Source of the DNA: Mangrovimonas sp. TPBH4
GTDB taxonomy: Bacteria > Bacteroidota > Bacteroidia > Flavobacteriales > Flavobacteriaceae
Direction of reading: 5' to 3'
Length of the DNA stretch: 64,000 bases
NCBI RefSeq assembly: GCF_001280505.1
Contig: NZ_LBIO01000042.1
Location: 248,001-312,000 of the forward strand
Within the stretch, counting starts at the first letter, position 1. Each line of letters opens with the position of its first letter. Shown piece after piece: positions 45,513-56,392 of the stretch. The notes under the pieces are model-generated. The model was not told the origin of the DNA. It saw only the letters and a program-made list of their open reading frames with translations, and did no database searches. The position numbers and the translations under genes are program-made.

Positions 45513-46479
45513 TAAAGGACATATTTCACAGTTCATTGAAAAGTACTATTTACATTTCAATGCTGCGGCTCTTGTAGATGCTGCAAAAGGGTATGAAGAA
45601 CAATTAAATAAGGGAGCCAAAATGTTGGTGTCCTTGGCGGGTGCCATGAGTACCGCCGAATTGGGTAAGATTTTCGCGGAGATGATTCGCCAGGATAAAG
45701 TACAGATCATTTCTTGTACTGGTGCCAACTTGGAAGAGGATATCATGAATTTGGTGGCCCATTCCCACTATAAAAGAGTTCCAAATTATAGAGATTTAAC
45801 CCCTCAGGAAGAATGGGATTTGTTGGAGCAGGGACTCAATAGGGTAACGGATACCTGTATCCCGGAAGAGGAAGCGTTCAGACGCCTTCAAACCCATATT
45901 CACAAAATATGGAAGGATGCTGAAGACAATGGGGAACGCTATTTTCCACATGAATTTATGTATAAAATGCTGTTGTCTGGAGTCTTGGAGGAATACTATG
46001 AAATCGATCTAAAAGATTCTTGGATGTATGCGGCTGCCGAAAAGAATTTGCCTATTATTGTACCAGGTTGGGAGGATAGTACCATGGGTAATATTTTTGC
46101 CAGCTACGTTCTTAAAGGCGAGTTGAAAGCCAGTACCATGAAGTCGGGGATTGAATATATGACCTTTTTGGCCGATTGGTATACCGACAATTCTGAAAAT
46201 GGAATTGGCTTTTTCCAAATAGGCGGAGGAATCGCTGGAGATTTCCCTATTTGCGTGGTGCCAATGCTGTATCAGGATATGGAACGTACAGATACCCCGT
46301 TCTGGAGTTATTTCTGCCAAATTAGTGATTCTACTACTAGTTACGGATCCTATTCCGGAGCCGTTCCTAATGAAAAAATCACATGGGGTAAACTAGATAT
46401 CGATACACCAAAATATATAATAGAAAGTGATGCAACTATTGTGGCACCACTAATTTTTGCCTACCTATTAGACATGTAA
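45496..46479 (+). CDS. Deoxyhypusine synthase-like protein (probable homospermidine/polyamine synthase)
   Basis: NAD-dependent aminobutyl transferase family. About 327 residues from the ATG at 45496 (a GTG at 45493 and ATG at 45499 are alternatives). Visible family parts: MLVSLAGAMSTAELGKIFAEMI near 35-56, IISCTGANLEEDIMNLVAHSHY near 63-84, PIIVPGWEDSTMGN near 185-198, GGGIAGDFPICVVPM near 246-260 and the catalytic-type lysine K299 in ITWGKLDID, equivalent to the human DHS lysine in WGK. Bacteria lack eIF5A, and bacterial DHS-like enzymes are known to make homospermidine or related polyamines; its place after speAB fits a putrescine-consuming step. Product is inferred. Confidence 0.85.
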   Translation: MMTKTSKGHISQFIEKYYLHFNAAALVDAAKGYEEQLNKGAKMLVSLAGAMSTAELGKIFAEMIRQDKVQIISCTGANLEEDIMNLVAHSHYKRVPNYRDLTPQEEWDLLEQGLNRVTDTCIPEEEAFRRLQTHIHKIWKDAEDNGERYFPHEFMYKMLLSGVLEEYYEIDLKDSWMYAAAEKNLPIIVPGWEDSTMGNIFASYVLKGELKASTMKSGIEYMTFLADWYTDNSENGIGFFQIGGGIAGDFPICVVPMLYQDMERTDTPFWSYFCQISDSTTSYGSYSGAVPNEKITWGKLDIDTPKYIIESDATIVAPLIFAYLLDM

Positions 46480-46481
46480 TT

Positions 46482-46805
46482 ATGAATAAGAAAGACAATA
46501 GAAAACGTGTAATAGTTGATTTTAAAAAGTTAACCCCTGAAATTTTGGCCCTTTTGGTTGAAAAGTTCCCCGATGGCTATGACGACGACCAGATTATATC
46601 GTTCAAAAATGCAAAAAATGAATGGGTAGAATGTGTTGAAGTTTCAACAGAGGATACTAAGTATTTGGTAAAAGTTAGTACCAAGCTTGCTGTGACCATG
46701 GAAAACTATGATGAAGACGATTATGAGGACTATGACAGCAACGATCCAGAAGCTGTTCAGGAGCCAGATCTTCCAACAGGAGAGGAAGCGAGCGATGAGG
46801 ATTAA
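46482..46805 (+). CDS. Small acidic-tailed protein of unknown function
   Basis: 107 residues. The N-terminal two thirds is an alpha-beta segment (VIVDFKKLTPEILALLVEKF, then FKNAKNEWVECVEVSTEDTKYLVKVS), and the last 35 residues are strongly acidic (DEDDYEDYDSNDPEA and similar). No catalytic motif. It starts 2 nt after the deoxyhypusine-synthase-like gene and precedes the operon terminator, so it belongs to the polyamine operon. Homologues in Flavobacteriaceae are sometimes labelled DNA primase, for which there is no support in the sequence. Function unknown; a polyamine-binding acidic tail is a speculation. Confidence 0.75.
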   Translation: MNKKDNRKRVIVDFKKLTPEILALLVEKFPDGYDDDQIISFKNAKNEWVECVEVSTEDTKYLVKVSTKLAVTMENYDEDDYEDYDSNDPEAVQEPDLPTGEEASDED

Positions 46806-46864
46806 GGGGCAAGGTCCTTTTTTAAATGGATTTGTTTTCTAGCGTTTTAAACTGAAAATAAATG

Positions 46865-46894
46865 AAAAAGCTGCCTTATTTGGGCAGTTTTTTT
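46865..46894 (+). terminator. Rho-independent terminator of the polyamine operon
   Basis: CTGCC (46871-46875) pairs with GGCAG (46883-46887), extended by an A-T-rich helix from the preceding A-run and a following run of seven T. It lies about 60 nt after the acidic-protein stop. A further 12-nt T-run at about 46910-46921 has no stem. Confidence 0.8.
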
Positions 46895-46978
46895 GTGCTT
46901 TAAAGAGAGTTTTTTTTTTTGAGAAGTCAAAGTGTTACCTATTGAAAAATACTCTACATTTATATAAATCAATGCTAT

Positions 46979-47392
46979 ATGGAAACGCAATTTCACCTTT
47001 CATTGCCCTGTTTAAGTATTAGTAAAACAAAACTGTTTTATACAAATGTATTGGAGGCCAAATTAGGGCGTTCTTCCCAGAACTGGGTAGATATCGATTT
47101 ATTTGGTCATCAAATTACATTTACTCAAAGTGGTGCTTTTAATTTTGATTACAAGAGTTACAGTTTTGGAGGTCAGGTATTGCCTTCTTTCCATTTTGGA
47201 GTTATTCTGGACCGAAGGTTATGGACCGTATTGTTTCAGAAGCTAAAGCAAAAGGAGGTCGTAGAGAAACCCCAATTGGAGTTCCTCTCGGGAAAGACCG
47301 GGGAACATCAATCTTTCTTTTTAAAGGATCCTAATGACTACACCGTAGAGTTTAAATGTTTTACAAACCCCGAAGAAATCTTTAAATATTGA
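46979..47392 (+). CDS. VOC (glyoxalase/bleomycin-resistance) superfamily protein
   Basis: 137 residues of the vicinal oxygen chelate fold: FHLSLPCLSISKTKLFYTNVLEAKLGR at the start (first beta-alpha-beta unit), WVDIDLFGHQITF, then FHFGVILDRRLWTVLFQKLK and LKDPNDYTVEFKCF at the end, where metal-binding histidines and a glutamate sit in active members. The histidine in FHLSL, the histidine in FHFGV and glutamate in VEFK are candidate ligands. Substrate not recognisable. Its stop overlaps the next start by one base (TGATG). Confidence 0.85.
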   Translation: METQFHLSLPCLSISKTKLFYTNVLEAKLGRSSQNWVDIDLFGHQITFTQSGAFNFDYKSYSFGGQVLPSFHFGVILDRRLWTVLFQKLKQKEVVEKPQLEFLSGKTGEHQSFFLKDPNDYTVEFKCFTNPEEIFKY

Positions 47393-48171
47393 TGTATACC
47401 GTAATTGCCTACCAAATTGCCGCTGCCATTCAAACACGGGAGTGTAGAACTAGATTGGAGTTGCGACTGTTGTTTTCAGACAGTGATGAATTGTTTTATA
47501 GGGTGGCCGAGGCTAAATTCTTCTATATTTTTCAATATGGAATGGTGAGCTTTTTTAATATGACTCCTGAAGAAATTGAGGAAGCCATTGGGAAAATAAA
47601 ACCGTTCTGCAGGGATTTTATGGACGATAAAATCTCCGAGGAAGTTCAGATAGCCATTCAACCAGGCATATTAAAGGTGGAATTTGAACAGGTTGTCCTT
47701 CCCGAAATTAATGAGGAAATGGTGCGCCTTGTCATGCTCAATGCCTCTCAATCGGTGGCTTTAAACCGTTATTCGGAAATTACCGAAGAGTTGCTGTTTG
47801 AGACCAATCAACACACGCTCTATCTAGAAAATAAAGGAAAGCTTGATATTTCAGGAAATAAGTTGAAACGCTTTATTGGTAAGATCCTCAATATTAAAAA
47901 TAAGATTTCCGAAAACCTCTATATTTTCGATTCACCAGAAATTACTTGGGAAAATGAGCAGCTCAATAAACTGAATTACGACCTCAAGCAATCCTTTGAC
48001 CTCAAGGACCGTTATAATTTAATCCATGATCGCATCGAAATTATCAAGGAAAACCTAGAACTTTTTAAGGATATTATGGATCACAAAGAGAGCAGTAGGC
48101 TAGAGTGGATTATCATCATCCTTATCGTAATCGAGGTGGTTGATTTATTTATTGCAAAACTAATTCTCTAA
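47392..48171 (+). CDS. RMD1/YagE family protein (DUF155) with C-terminal membrane anchor
   Basis: A TTG at 47389 precedes the better ATG at 47392, giving 259 residues. DUF155 pattern: AYQIAAAIQTRECRTRL near the start, AEAKFFYIFQYGMVSFFNM, and the helical SENLYIFDSPEITWENEQLNKLNYDLKQ-type region with LEWIIIILIVIEVVDLF near the C-terminus, a hydrophobic helix anchoring the protein. Eukaryotic relatives include yeast Rmd1; bacterial function unknown. It overlaps the convergent hydrolase gene by 12 nt at the 3' ends. Confidence 0.85.
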   Translation: MYTVIAYQIAAAIQTRECRTRLELRLLFSDSDELFYRVAEAKFFYIFQYGMVSFFNMTPEEIEEAIGKIKPFCRDFMDDKISEEVQIAIQPGILKVEFEQVVLPEINEEMVRLVMLNASQSVALNRYSEITEELLFETNQHTLYLENKGKLDISGNKLKRFIGKILNIKNKISENLYIFDSPEITWENEQLNKLNYDLKQSFDLKDRYNLIHDRIEIIKENLELFKDIMDHKESSRLEWIIIILIVIEVVDLFIAKLIL

Positions 48172-48987
48172 GGTTCTTTTTAGGGCATCGTAGTATTGCT
48201 TCGAGATATGAATGCTATTATGCGAGGCGTCCTGAATAAGGGTAAGCTCGATATTATTAGGATTGATTTGTTGTAGCTTTTCGGAATTTGTTTCTGCTCT
48301 TATCAAAAAATCTTTGGTGCCATGAAAGATTTTGACAGGACATGTTATATCCTTTATAAATTCAAAAGTGGGGATGTCATATTTCAACAAAAATTTGGGT
48401 ACCGGAGGGGCAATTTCTTCTGTAATCAAGGTTTGCCATGAATAATATGGGGCATTTAGTATGAGCATTTTTGGGTGGTTGTTGGCAGCTAGATAAGCGG
48501 CCAGTCCCGTGCCCAATGAAAAGCCCAATACTACAATGTTGTCTTCTGGATAGCGTGTTTTGGTAAAGTCATAAACCTTTTGTGCATCGTTGAAAAGCTG
48601 ACTGCTGTTGGTGTATTCGCCATCGCTTTTACCATAACCTCGATAATCCACAAATAGAATATCATAACCATTACCCAAATAGAGTGGTGCACGTTTTCCC
48701 CAATCATGAATAGCACCCGCATTGCCGTGTAGATATAAAATAACACCCTTTGGATTGTGTGTTTTGAATAAAACAGCGTTCAAAGAAACATTGTCTTCAA
48801 CCTCTATATTTAGTTCTTCAAACGGTTGTTTGAACTGAAACGCGTAAGCCTTGTCCAAAAGTTTGGGATTGAAGAAAAAACGCTCTTGTTTGAAGTATAA
48901 AAAGACCAAACTAATAAAATACAAAAGTGCCAACCCTAAAAGGATGCGCAAAAGTCGTCTGAGTATTTTCTTTGGATTTATTTTCAA
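48160..48987 (-). CDS. Membrane-anchored alpha/beta hydrolase (S33-like serine hydrolase)
   Basis: 275 residues. An N-terminal hydrophobic helix (about 14-31, LRILLGLALLYFISLVFLYF) anchors it in the inner membrane. The alpha/beta hydrolase core shows YLHGNAGAIHDWGKR (oxyanion region), FVDYRGYGKSDG, the nucleophile elbow GFSLGTG near 152-158, a likely aspartate in FHGTKDFLI and histidine in DASHNSIHIS. Related YfhR/BEM46-type proteins are carboxylesterases of unknown natural substrate. Ten nt downstream of the purine nucleoside phosphorylase gene, in the same operon. Confidence 0.87.
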   Translation of the reverse strand: MKINPKKILRRLLRILLGLALLYFISLVFLYFKQERFFFNPKLLDKAYAFQFKQPFEELNIEVEDNVSLNAVLFKTHNPKGVILYLHGNAGAIHDWGKRAPLYLGNGYDILFVDYRGYGKSDGEYTNSSQLFNDAQKVYDFTKTRYPEDNIVVLGFSLGTGLAAYLAANNHPKMLILNAPYYSWQTLITEEIAPPVPKFLLKYDIPTFEFIKDITCPVKIFHGTKDFLIRAETNSEKLQQINPNNIELTLIQDASHNSIHISKQYYDALKRTLEN

Positions 48988-48997
48988 CTTAAGTCAA

Positions 48998-49810
48998 CTA
49001 AAGAGAGGCAATAAAAGCCTTGGTAAGTACAATTAAATTGGGCTCGGCCAAAGCAGCTGTGGCAATGATGTCGTCTATATTCACAGGCTGTAAATTGTCT
49101 GGGTCTCCTTCATCGGTCAAGACAGAAATGGCCACGGCACGCAAGTTTAGATGGTTGGCCACAATAATTTCAGGAACGGTACTCATGCCAACGGCATCGG
49201 CTCCTAGAATTTTCAGCATTCGGTATTCGGCTTTGGTTTCCAACTGAGGTCCCAATACACTGGCATAAACACCTTCGTTCAATTTAATGTTATGTTGTTG
49301 TGCCAATGCTCTAAGGGTATTGTTCAATTCTTCATCATAGGGCTGACTCATATCGGCGAAACGCTCACCTAATAGAGACACTCCTTTGAAGGCCAATGGC
49401 GAATTCCCCAATAGGTTGATATGATCTGTGATGAGCATCAGTTCTCCCTTGCTGAAGTTTAGGTTGATTGCACCAGAAGCATTGGAGACCAAAAGCGTGT
49501 GAATGCCTAGTTTTTCCATGATGCGTACCGGATAGGTGACATCTTGTAGCGAATAACCCTCATAAAAATGAAAACGGCCTTGCATAATCACTACCTTTTT
49601 GCCTTCCAGTTCCCCATAAATTAATTTCCCTTTATGGAACTCAACTGTTGCAGTTGGAAAGTTAGGGATGTGGTTGTAGCTTACCTCTTTTAAAATAGTG
49701 ACATCGTTAATCAAGGCACCTAAACCGGTCCCCAGGATAATCCCTACTTCAGGGCTGTCAAATCCTTTGTCTTTTAAATATTCAACAGTTTCATTGATAT
49801 AGGTAATCAT
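48998..49810 (-). CDS. punA: Purine nucleoside phosphorylase (inosine-guanosine type)
   Basis: Phosphorolysis of inosine or guanosine for purine salvage. The frame extends to 49834, but the ATG at 49810 gives the family N-terminus MITYINETVEYLKDKG and 270 residues, so it is chosen. Landmarks: GIILGTGLGAL (phosphate loop), VEFHKGKLIYG, MQGRFHFYEGYS, VSNASGAINLNFSKGELMLITDHINL-type core, GPQLETKAEYRMLKILGADAVGMSTVPEI. A consensus Bacteroidota promoter lies upstream. Confidence 0.94.
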   Translation of the reverse strand: MITYINETVEYLKDKGFDSPEVGIILGTGLGALINDVTILKEVSYNHIPNFPTATVEFHKGKLIYGELEGKKVVIMQGRFHFYEGYSLQDVTYPVRIMEKLGIHTLLVSNASGAINLNFSKGELMLITDHINLLGNSPLAFKGVSLLGERFADMSQPYDEELNNTLRALAQQHNIKLNEGVYASVLGPQLETKAEYRMLKILGADAVGMSTVPEIIVANHLNLRAVAISVLTDEGDPDNLQPVNIDDIIATAALAEPNLIVLTKAFIASL

Positions 49811-49831
49811 AGGTAGTAAATTTAATACTTT

Positions 49832-49862
49832 CAAAAATATCTATTATAGCACGAACTTCAAA
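49832..49862 (-). promoter_or_regulatory. Consensus promoter for punA
   Basis: On the minus strand: -33 TTTG (plus 49859-49862), a 19-nt spacer and -7 TATTTTTG (plus 49832-49839). Both boxes match the Bacteroidota consensus, and the -7 lies 22 nt before the chosen ATG at 49810, which supports that start over the one at 49834. Confidence 0.75.
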
Positions 49863-49965
49863 CAATTAAATAGCTAAATTGTTGCTAAATGTAAGGTGAT
49901 GGTCGTTGCCAAGACCAAAGAAGGAAATTGTAATAATACACTGATAAACCTAATTGAAACTACAC

Positions 49966-50565
49966 ATGACTTCCAAATTACTCATTCTTTTTAGCTGTTT
50001 TACCTTAATGGTTCAGTCGCAAATTCCTAAACAAGCCGAAGATGTTAGTCCTTTACTTGTAGGAGAAACTATTCCAAAAGCCAAGGTTTTGGATCTTAAT
50101 GGAGATGAATTGTCTCTGCAAAATTTGATAAAGGAAAAGCCAACAGTTTTGGTGTTTTATAGAGGAGGCTGGTGTCCTTATTGTAATACACAGCTGGGGG
50201 CTTTGGCTGAGGCAGAAAAAGAAATTTTGGATTTGGGTTATCAAATAATTGCAATAAGCCCAGACCATTTCAAAAACCTAAGGCCGACAGTTTTTACACA
50301 TGCCATGAAATATCAAGTGTATGCAGATCCTGATGCCAAGTTAATCCAAGAAGTAGGAATAGGGTTTGAAACTCCAGGAATGGCCAAAATGTATATTGCG
50401 AATAAAACAAAAATGGATGCTACAGAAGTGCTTCCTGTACCTTCTGTGTTTGTGCTCAATACTTCCGGTGATATTCTGTTTGAATATATTAATCCTAATT
50501 ATAAAGTGCGGTTAAGTACACCCTTATTGCTAGCTGTTTTGGAAACTTTAAAAGAAGATATGTAA
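49966..50565 (+). CDS. Exported peroxiredoxin/thioredoxin-fold protein (AhpC-TSA like)
   Basis: The frame opens at a TTG (49954), but the ATG at 49966 starts a good signal peptide (MTSKLLILFSCFTLMVQSQ), giving 199 residues. The mature protein has the thioredoxin-like motif FYRGGWCPYCNTQLGAL near 66-82, where the first cysteine of CPYC is the likely peroxidatic residue, and ISPDHFKNLRP and VPSVFVLNTSGDILFEYINPNY later. Probably a periplasmic thiol peroxidase or disulfide reductase. Divergent from punA and ended by a strong terminator. Confidence 0.87.
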   Translation: MTSKLLILFSCFTLMVQSQIPKQAEDVSPLLVGETIPKAKVLDLNGDELSLQNLIKEKPTVLVFYRGGWCPYCNTQLGALAEAEKEILDLGYQIIAISPDHFKNLRPTVFTHAMKYQVYADPDAKLIQEVGIGFETPGMAKMYIANKTKMDATEVLPVPSVFVLNTSGDILFEYINPNYKVRLSTPLLLAVLETLKEDM

Positions 50566-50580
50566 GGGTTGGTGATAATA

Positions 50581-50616
50581 AAAAAAAGCCGAGGTGAAAT
50601 TGTCTCGGCTTTTTTT
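50581..50616. terminator. Bidirectional rho-independent terminator
   Basis: AAAAAAAGCCGAG (50581-50593) and CTCGGCTTTTTTT (50604-50616) form a perfect 13-bp stem with a 10-nt loop. It has T-runs on both strands and serves the convergent peroxiredoxin (+) and DUF885 (-) genes. Confidence 0.92.
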
Positions 50617-50634
50617 ACATGTTATAATTTTGGC

Positions 50635-52464
50635 TTATTGTTTGGATGCAATCCATTCGTTTACCAAGTCTTCCAAAACACTTAAAGGAACAGCTCCATT
50701 GGTCAATACCACTTCATGGAATTCCCTAAGGTCGAACTTATCTCCCAATTTTTCCTTGGCCATCTTGCGCAATTCCAAAATCTTGAGCATGCCAATTTTG
50801 TAGGCCGTAGCCTGTCCTGGCATCACAATATGGCGCTCTACCATACGCACACATTCGCGGTCACTACCAGAAGTATTGGTCATATAATAATCGAGACCTT
50901 CCTGTCTAGTCCATTTTTTGGCATGGATTCCCGTATCGACAACCAAGCGGCAGGCTCTCCAAAGTTCCATGGCCAAACGCCCATAGTTGGAGTAAGGATC
51001 TTCATAGAAGCCCATTTCCTTCGGGATGAATTCACTGTAAAGCCCCCAACCTTCAACATAAGCGGTGTAGCTTCCAAATTTTCTGAATTTAGGAATCCCG
51101 GTTAGCTCTTGGGCGATGCTTCTGTCCATATGGTGCCCGGGAATACCTTCATGATACGCCAAGGCCTCCATTTCAAACTTAGGCATGTTTTTGGTGTTGG
51201 CTAGATTGGCATAGTACGTTCCAGGACGTGATCCGTCAGGTGTTCCAGAATTGTAAAAAGCTTTTCCAGCTGAGTTTTCACGGAAAGCTTCTACGCGTTT
51301 TACTTGGATTTCAGCTTTAGGTTTGGTGATAAAAATGTCGTCCAAATGTCCACGCATGGTATTGATGATATCTGTTGCTTTAGCTATATATTCCGCTTTA
51401 CCTTCTTCGGTATTTGGATAGTAAAATTGCTCGTCTTCTTTCAAAAATTTAAAGAAGTCTTGTAAGCTGCCTTCAAAGTTTACCTCTTTCATGATTTCTA
51501 GCATCTCACCATGAATACGAGCCACTTCTTTTAATCCTATTTCATGGATTTCCTCTGCAGTTAGGTTGGTTGTAGTGATGCGCTTTAAGCGATTTTGGTA
51601 AAATGTTTCGCCTTCAGGGAATTTCCAACAACCGTCATCTGTAGTAGCTCTGGTAGCTTGAGATTCCAAAAATGCGATGAGTTTATCATATCCAGGTTTT
51701 ACGCTGGTTTTTAATGCTACTTCTGCATCTTTGATCAAGGCTGCTTTACTGGTGTCAGCAATGGTCAAGGCATTTACTTTGGTTTCAAAATCATTAAGAA
51801 GGGTAGAAGGCGAACCTGCATCAAAAGGAGCGCCTTTGATAATATTTTTGCAGTCTTCAATGACTCTTGGGAATACAAATTTTGGAGTTACAATGCCGTT
51901 GGTTTCACGGATTTCCAAATTCTTGATTAATTGGTCAAATAAGGGTTCAACACCTTTCAGTCTGGAAATGTAGGCAACTGCATCACTGGAATCTGTTACT
52001 GTGTGAATGTTGATTAAGAATGATGGTATTTCTGAGTGCATCCCATGCATTTGGTTGACAGGATAGTTGTAAAAACGCCATTTGTAATCTGCAATGTTGT
52101 TCTCCAAGCCTTCAACAAATAATTTATAGCTCAGTTTTGTTTGGGTATCTAAAGCTTTGGGATCAATGGAATCTTTGGCGTATTGCAATTCTGTTTTGGC
52201 AATTTCTAGAGATTCGTCCAAGTGTTCTGGAGACATATCATCCCATTTATCGTAGTCTTTTTTTATGCCCAAATAACTTTGTTCCATTGGGGAGCGATCC
52301 AATCCAAGCTCGAAACTTTTATCAAAAAAGGTATTGGCTTTATCTGAATTCTCTTTAATGAGGTCTACTGTGAACTCCGTTTTATCTTTTTGCGCTTTGT
52401 CTTCTCCACAGCCCGCAAGGCTTATCATGGCTAGGGAAGCAAGGGTTAATCGTAAAGTTTTCAT
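50635..52464 (-). CDS. DUF885 family lipoprotein (putative zinc metallopeptidase)
   Basis: 609 residues with a lipoprotein signal (LASLAMISLAGCGED, lipid cysteine 19). Mostly helical, as in the DUF885 family. The HEGIPGHH motif at 438-445 resembles the HExxH-type zinc site of gluzincins, with candidate third ligand in the YVEGWGLYSEFI segment near 463-474. Family members are often annotated as putative prolyl oligopeptidase-like or metallopeptidases; no activity can be asserted. Located at the periplasmic face or outer membrane. Divergent from katG with a 253-nt intergenic region. Confidence 0.88.
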   Translation of the reverse strand: MKTLRLTLASLAMISLAGCGEDKAQKDKTEFTVDLIKENSDKANTFFDKSFELGLDRSPMEQSYLGIKKDYDKWDDMSPEHLDESLEIAKTELQYAKDSIDPKALDTQTKLSYKLFVEGLENNIADYKWRFYNYPVNQMHGMHSEIPSFLINIHTVTDSSDAVAYISRLKGVEPLFDQLIKNLEIRETNGIVTPKFVFPRVIEDCKNIIKGAPFDAGSPSTLLNDFETKVNALTIADTSKAALIKDAEVALKTSVKPGYDKLIAFLESQATRATTDDGCWKFPEGETFYQNRLKRITTTNLTAEEIHEIGLKEVARIHGEMLEIMKEVNFEGSLQDFFKFLKEDEQFYYPNTEEGKAEYIAKATDIINTMRGHLDDIFITKPKAEIQVKRVEAFRENSAGKAFYNSGTPDGSRPGTYYANLANTKNMPKFEMEALAYHEGIPGHHMDRSIAQELTGIPKFRKFGSYTAYVEGWGLYSEFIPKEMGFYEDPYSNYGRLAMELWRACRLVVDTGIHAKKWTRQEGLDYYMTNTSGSDRECVRMVERHIVMPGQATAYKIGMLKILELRKMAKEKLGDKFDLREFHEVVLTNGAVPLSVLEDLVNEWIASKQ

Positions 52465-52655
52465 AAATAACTTATGTGTTTTAAAATCATGATGGTTGTA
52501 AAACTAATCTTTTTTTACAATAAGCAGGTATTTCGTAAAGAATCCCCTTTGTAAGGCCTTTCTAACTATAAGGGATTAAGGCTCTTATTTAAAATGGTGA
52601 ATCTGTATTGATTTTAATGATGGTAAAATAAAAACTATTGATGGTACTTATAGTG

Positions 52656-52683
52656 TTGACCATTGTTATATGGAGTATTCTTG
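52656..52683 (+). promoter_or_regulatory. Possible katG promoter
   Basis: TTG at 52656-52658, a 17-nt spacer and TATTCTTG at 52676-52683, one base from TAnnTTTG; the ATG follows at 52718. The remainder of the 52465-52717 gap shows no further structure I can support. Confidence 0.45.
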
Positions 52684-52702
52684 CACCGTAAAATCTCATT
52701 AA

Positions 52703-54991
<2,289 letters not shown>

Positions 54992-55016
54992 ATAGTTCCT
55001 TTAATTAGAATGAAAG

Positions 55017-55045
55017 AGGCTGACCTTAGGGTTGGCCTTTTTTTA
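55017..55045 (+). terminator. Rho-independent terminator after katG
   Basis: AGGC-TG-ACC (55017-55025) pairs with GGT-TG-GCCT (55030-55038) around a TTAG loop, followed by a run of T. It is 25 nt after the katG stop and just before the convergent gene's stop. Confidence 0.8.
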
Positions 55046-55057
55046 TTAGACGGGTTT

Positions 55058-55741
55058 TTATCCATAGATTTTTACCATGTCTGGCTTCTCCGTAGTGTAG
55101 TAATGTACCCAAATGTATAAATGATTGAAGAAGGCAAGCCATAAGGCCGTCTTCGATTCCCAAAGGAAGCCAGGAATCCAAAGTAGAAAGAAACCAAAAA
55201 CATACATGCCATTGCTGGTGTATTTAAAAATACCTTGGCTAACAATAGGGGTGTTTTTGTATTGTTCGGGGTAGAAGTGGTCAATGCCAAAGGCTCTATC
55301 AATTCCGAAATAGGTTTTTACAGAATAGAATAAATACGCTGCAGGAATAAACAAGATGAGGGATGCTGCCAGCGAAAGCCACCTTGGTAAATCTAAGGTA
55401 TGGGCATTGGAGATGGCCAAAAGAACCAAGCTTATGGGGCGCAAGAGAATAAGAACTGCAAAGCCAATTTTATAAAGTTGAAACCCTTTGGGACCAAACC
55501 ATTTGGAAAGACTCTGAAAATATAGTTCGAAACGCCAGCACAAGAGCACATATACTTGATGCACAATGGGTACGGCAATGGCCAAAAGGCTCCAAGTTTT
55601 TGTTGAAATCCCCCAAAGCTGGCCTTCGCTTAATTCGGGGAGATTGCTAAAAAGCAGCGATAAAACCATCAATAGACTTAAAAGAAAGGCCAAGTGCCAA
55701 AACTGTCTTTTAAATATTGGGTTGTAGCTGCTTTTGATCAT
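55058..55741 (-). CDS. Integral membrane ICMT/PEMT-like methyltransferase family protein
   Basis: 227 residues with about six hydrophobic segments (for example LAFLLSLLMVLSLLF near 17-31). The C-terminal region IVSQGIFKYTSNGMYVFGFFLLWIPG and the terminal HYYTTEKPDM resemble the isoprenylcysteine carboxyl methyltransferase/phospholipid methyltransferase group, in which such a conserved stretch binds S-adenosylmethionine. The usual E-R-E-like triad is only partly seen, so enzymatic identity is inferred. Eighteen nt downstream of a DinB-like gene, same strand. Confidence 0.75.
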   Translation of the reverse strand: MIKSSYNPIFKRQFWHLAFLLSLLMVLSLLFSNLPELSEGQLWGISTKTWSLLAIAVPIVHQVYVLLCWRFELYFQSLSKWFGPKGFQLYKIGFAVLILLRPISLVLLAISNAHTLDLPRWLSLAASLILFIPAAYLFYSVKTYFGIDRAFGIDHFYPEQYKNTPIVSQGIFKYTSNGMYVFGFFLLWIPGFLWESKTALWLAFFNHLYIWVHYYTTEKPDMVKIYG

Positions 55742-55759
55742 TTTGGGTTGTTTTGTTTG

Positions 55760-56257
55760 TTAGGGAAGTGTCATGATTTCAGCTTCCAAGCCTGGTTTGG
55801 TCAATCCTAATTGCTCAATACTGAACAAATGAACATGATCCACATTCAAGGTATGGGTAAGTAACAATTGCGTATTGTAAGGGGTAAAGGCATCGTGGGT
55901 ACCACTTTTTTGCCAATAGCTATCATTAAAACCTTTAAGCATGGTTACTAATTGGCTTCTTAGTTTTGGGAATGCTTCGAGGGCTGCTTCCAAGTTTTGT
56001 TGAAGGTAATAATCATGAGGTCTTTTTGCGTCAGGGATGTAACTTTCGATGTGTGGGTGTTCTTCTGTCTCAAATTTTTTGAAACGCGCCATCAGGATTG
56101 CTTGTGCTTCCACCAAATGGCAAACTTGCTCATGAATGCTCCATTTGGTTTCCACACGTCTAAGTTTGTACAGGTCTGTAGGGATATAATTCAACAAGTT
56201 TTGGAGAATTGCGGGAGTGTGCTCCAAACTGGTAATAAAATGTTCTATATCCTCCAT
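55760..56257 (-). CDS. DinB-superfamily protein
   Basis: 165-residue helical bundle: IEHFITSLEHTPAILQNLLNYIP at the start, WSIHEQVCHLVEAQAILMARFKKF near 40-63 with the first metal histidine, and LLLTHTLNVDHVHLFSIEQL near 130-149 with further histidines, the usual DinB three-histidine arrangement. Related proteins are thiol-dependent transferases or of unknown function. Forms a two-gene unit with the downstream membrane methyltransferase-like gene. Confidence 0.85.
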   Translation of the reverse strand: MEDIEHFITSLEHTPAILQNLLNYIPTDLYKLRRVETKWSIHEQVCHLVEAQAILMARFKKFETEEHPHIESYIPDAKRPHDYYLQQNLEAALEAFPKLRSQLVTMLKGFNDSYWQKSGTHDAFTPYNTQLLLTHTLNVDHVHLFSIEQLGLTKPGLEAEIMTLP

Positions 56258-56300
56258 TTTTTTAGTTTTTTATGGGCTCTATATGGTAATTACAAGTTAC

Positions 56301-56330
56301 AAAAAAGCCACTGTATTATTGCAGTGGCTT
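56301..56330 (-). terminator. Rho-independent terminator downstream of the beta-barrel protein gene
   Basis: AAGCCACTG (56305-56313) and CAGTGGCTT (56322-56330) form a perfect 9-bp stem with an 8-nt loop; read on the minus strand it is followed by a T-run, so it ends transcription of the gene at 56393-57052. Confidence 0.85.
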
Positions 56331-56392
56331 CTGTTGCTTTGTACTATAAATTAAGTTCTGAATTTTTGACAATTGTTTATTCCTTACGCTTT

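Noticed and set aside
46910..46921. 12-nt T-run as an extra terminator
   Set aside because: No stem lies in front of it; the true terminator is at 46865-46894.
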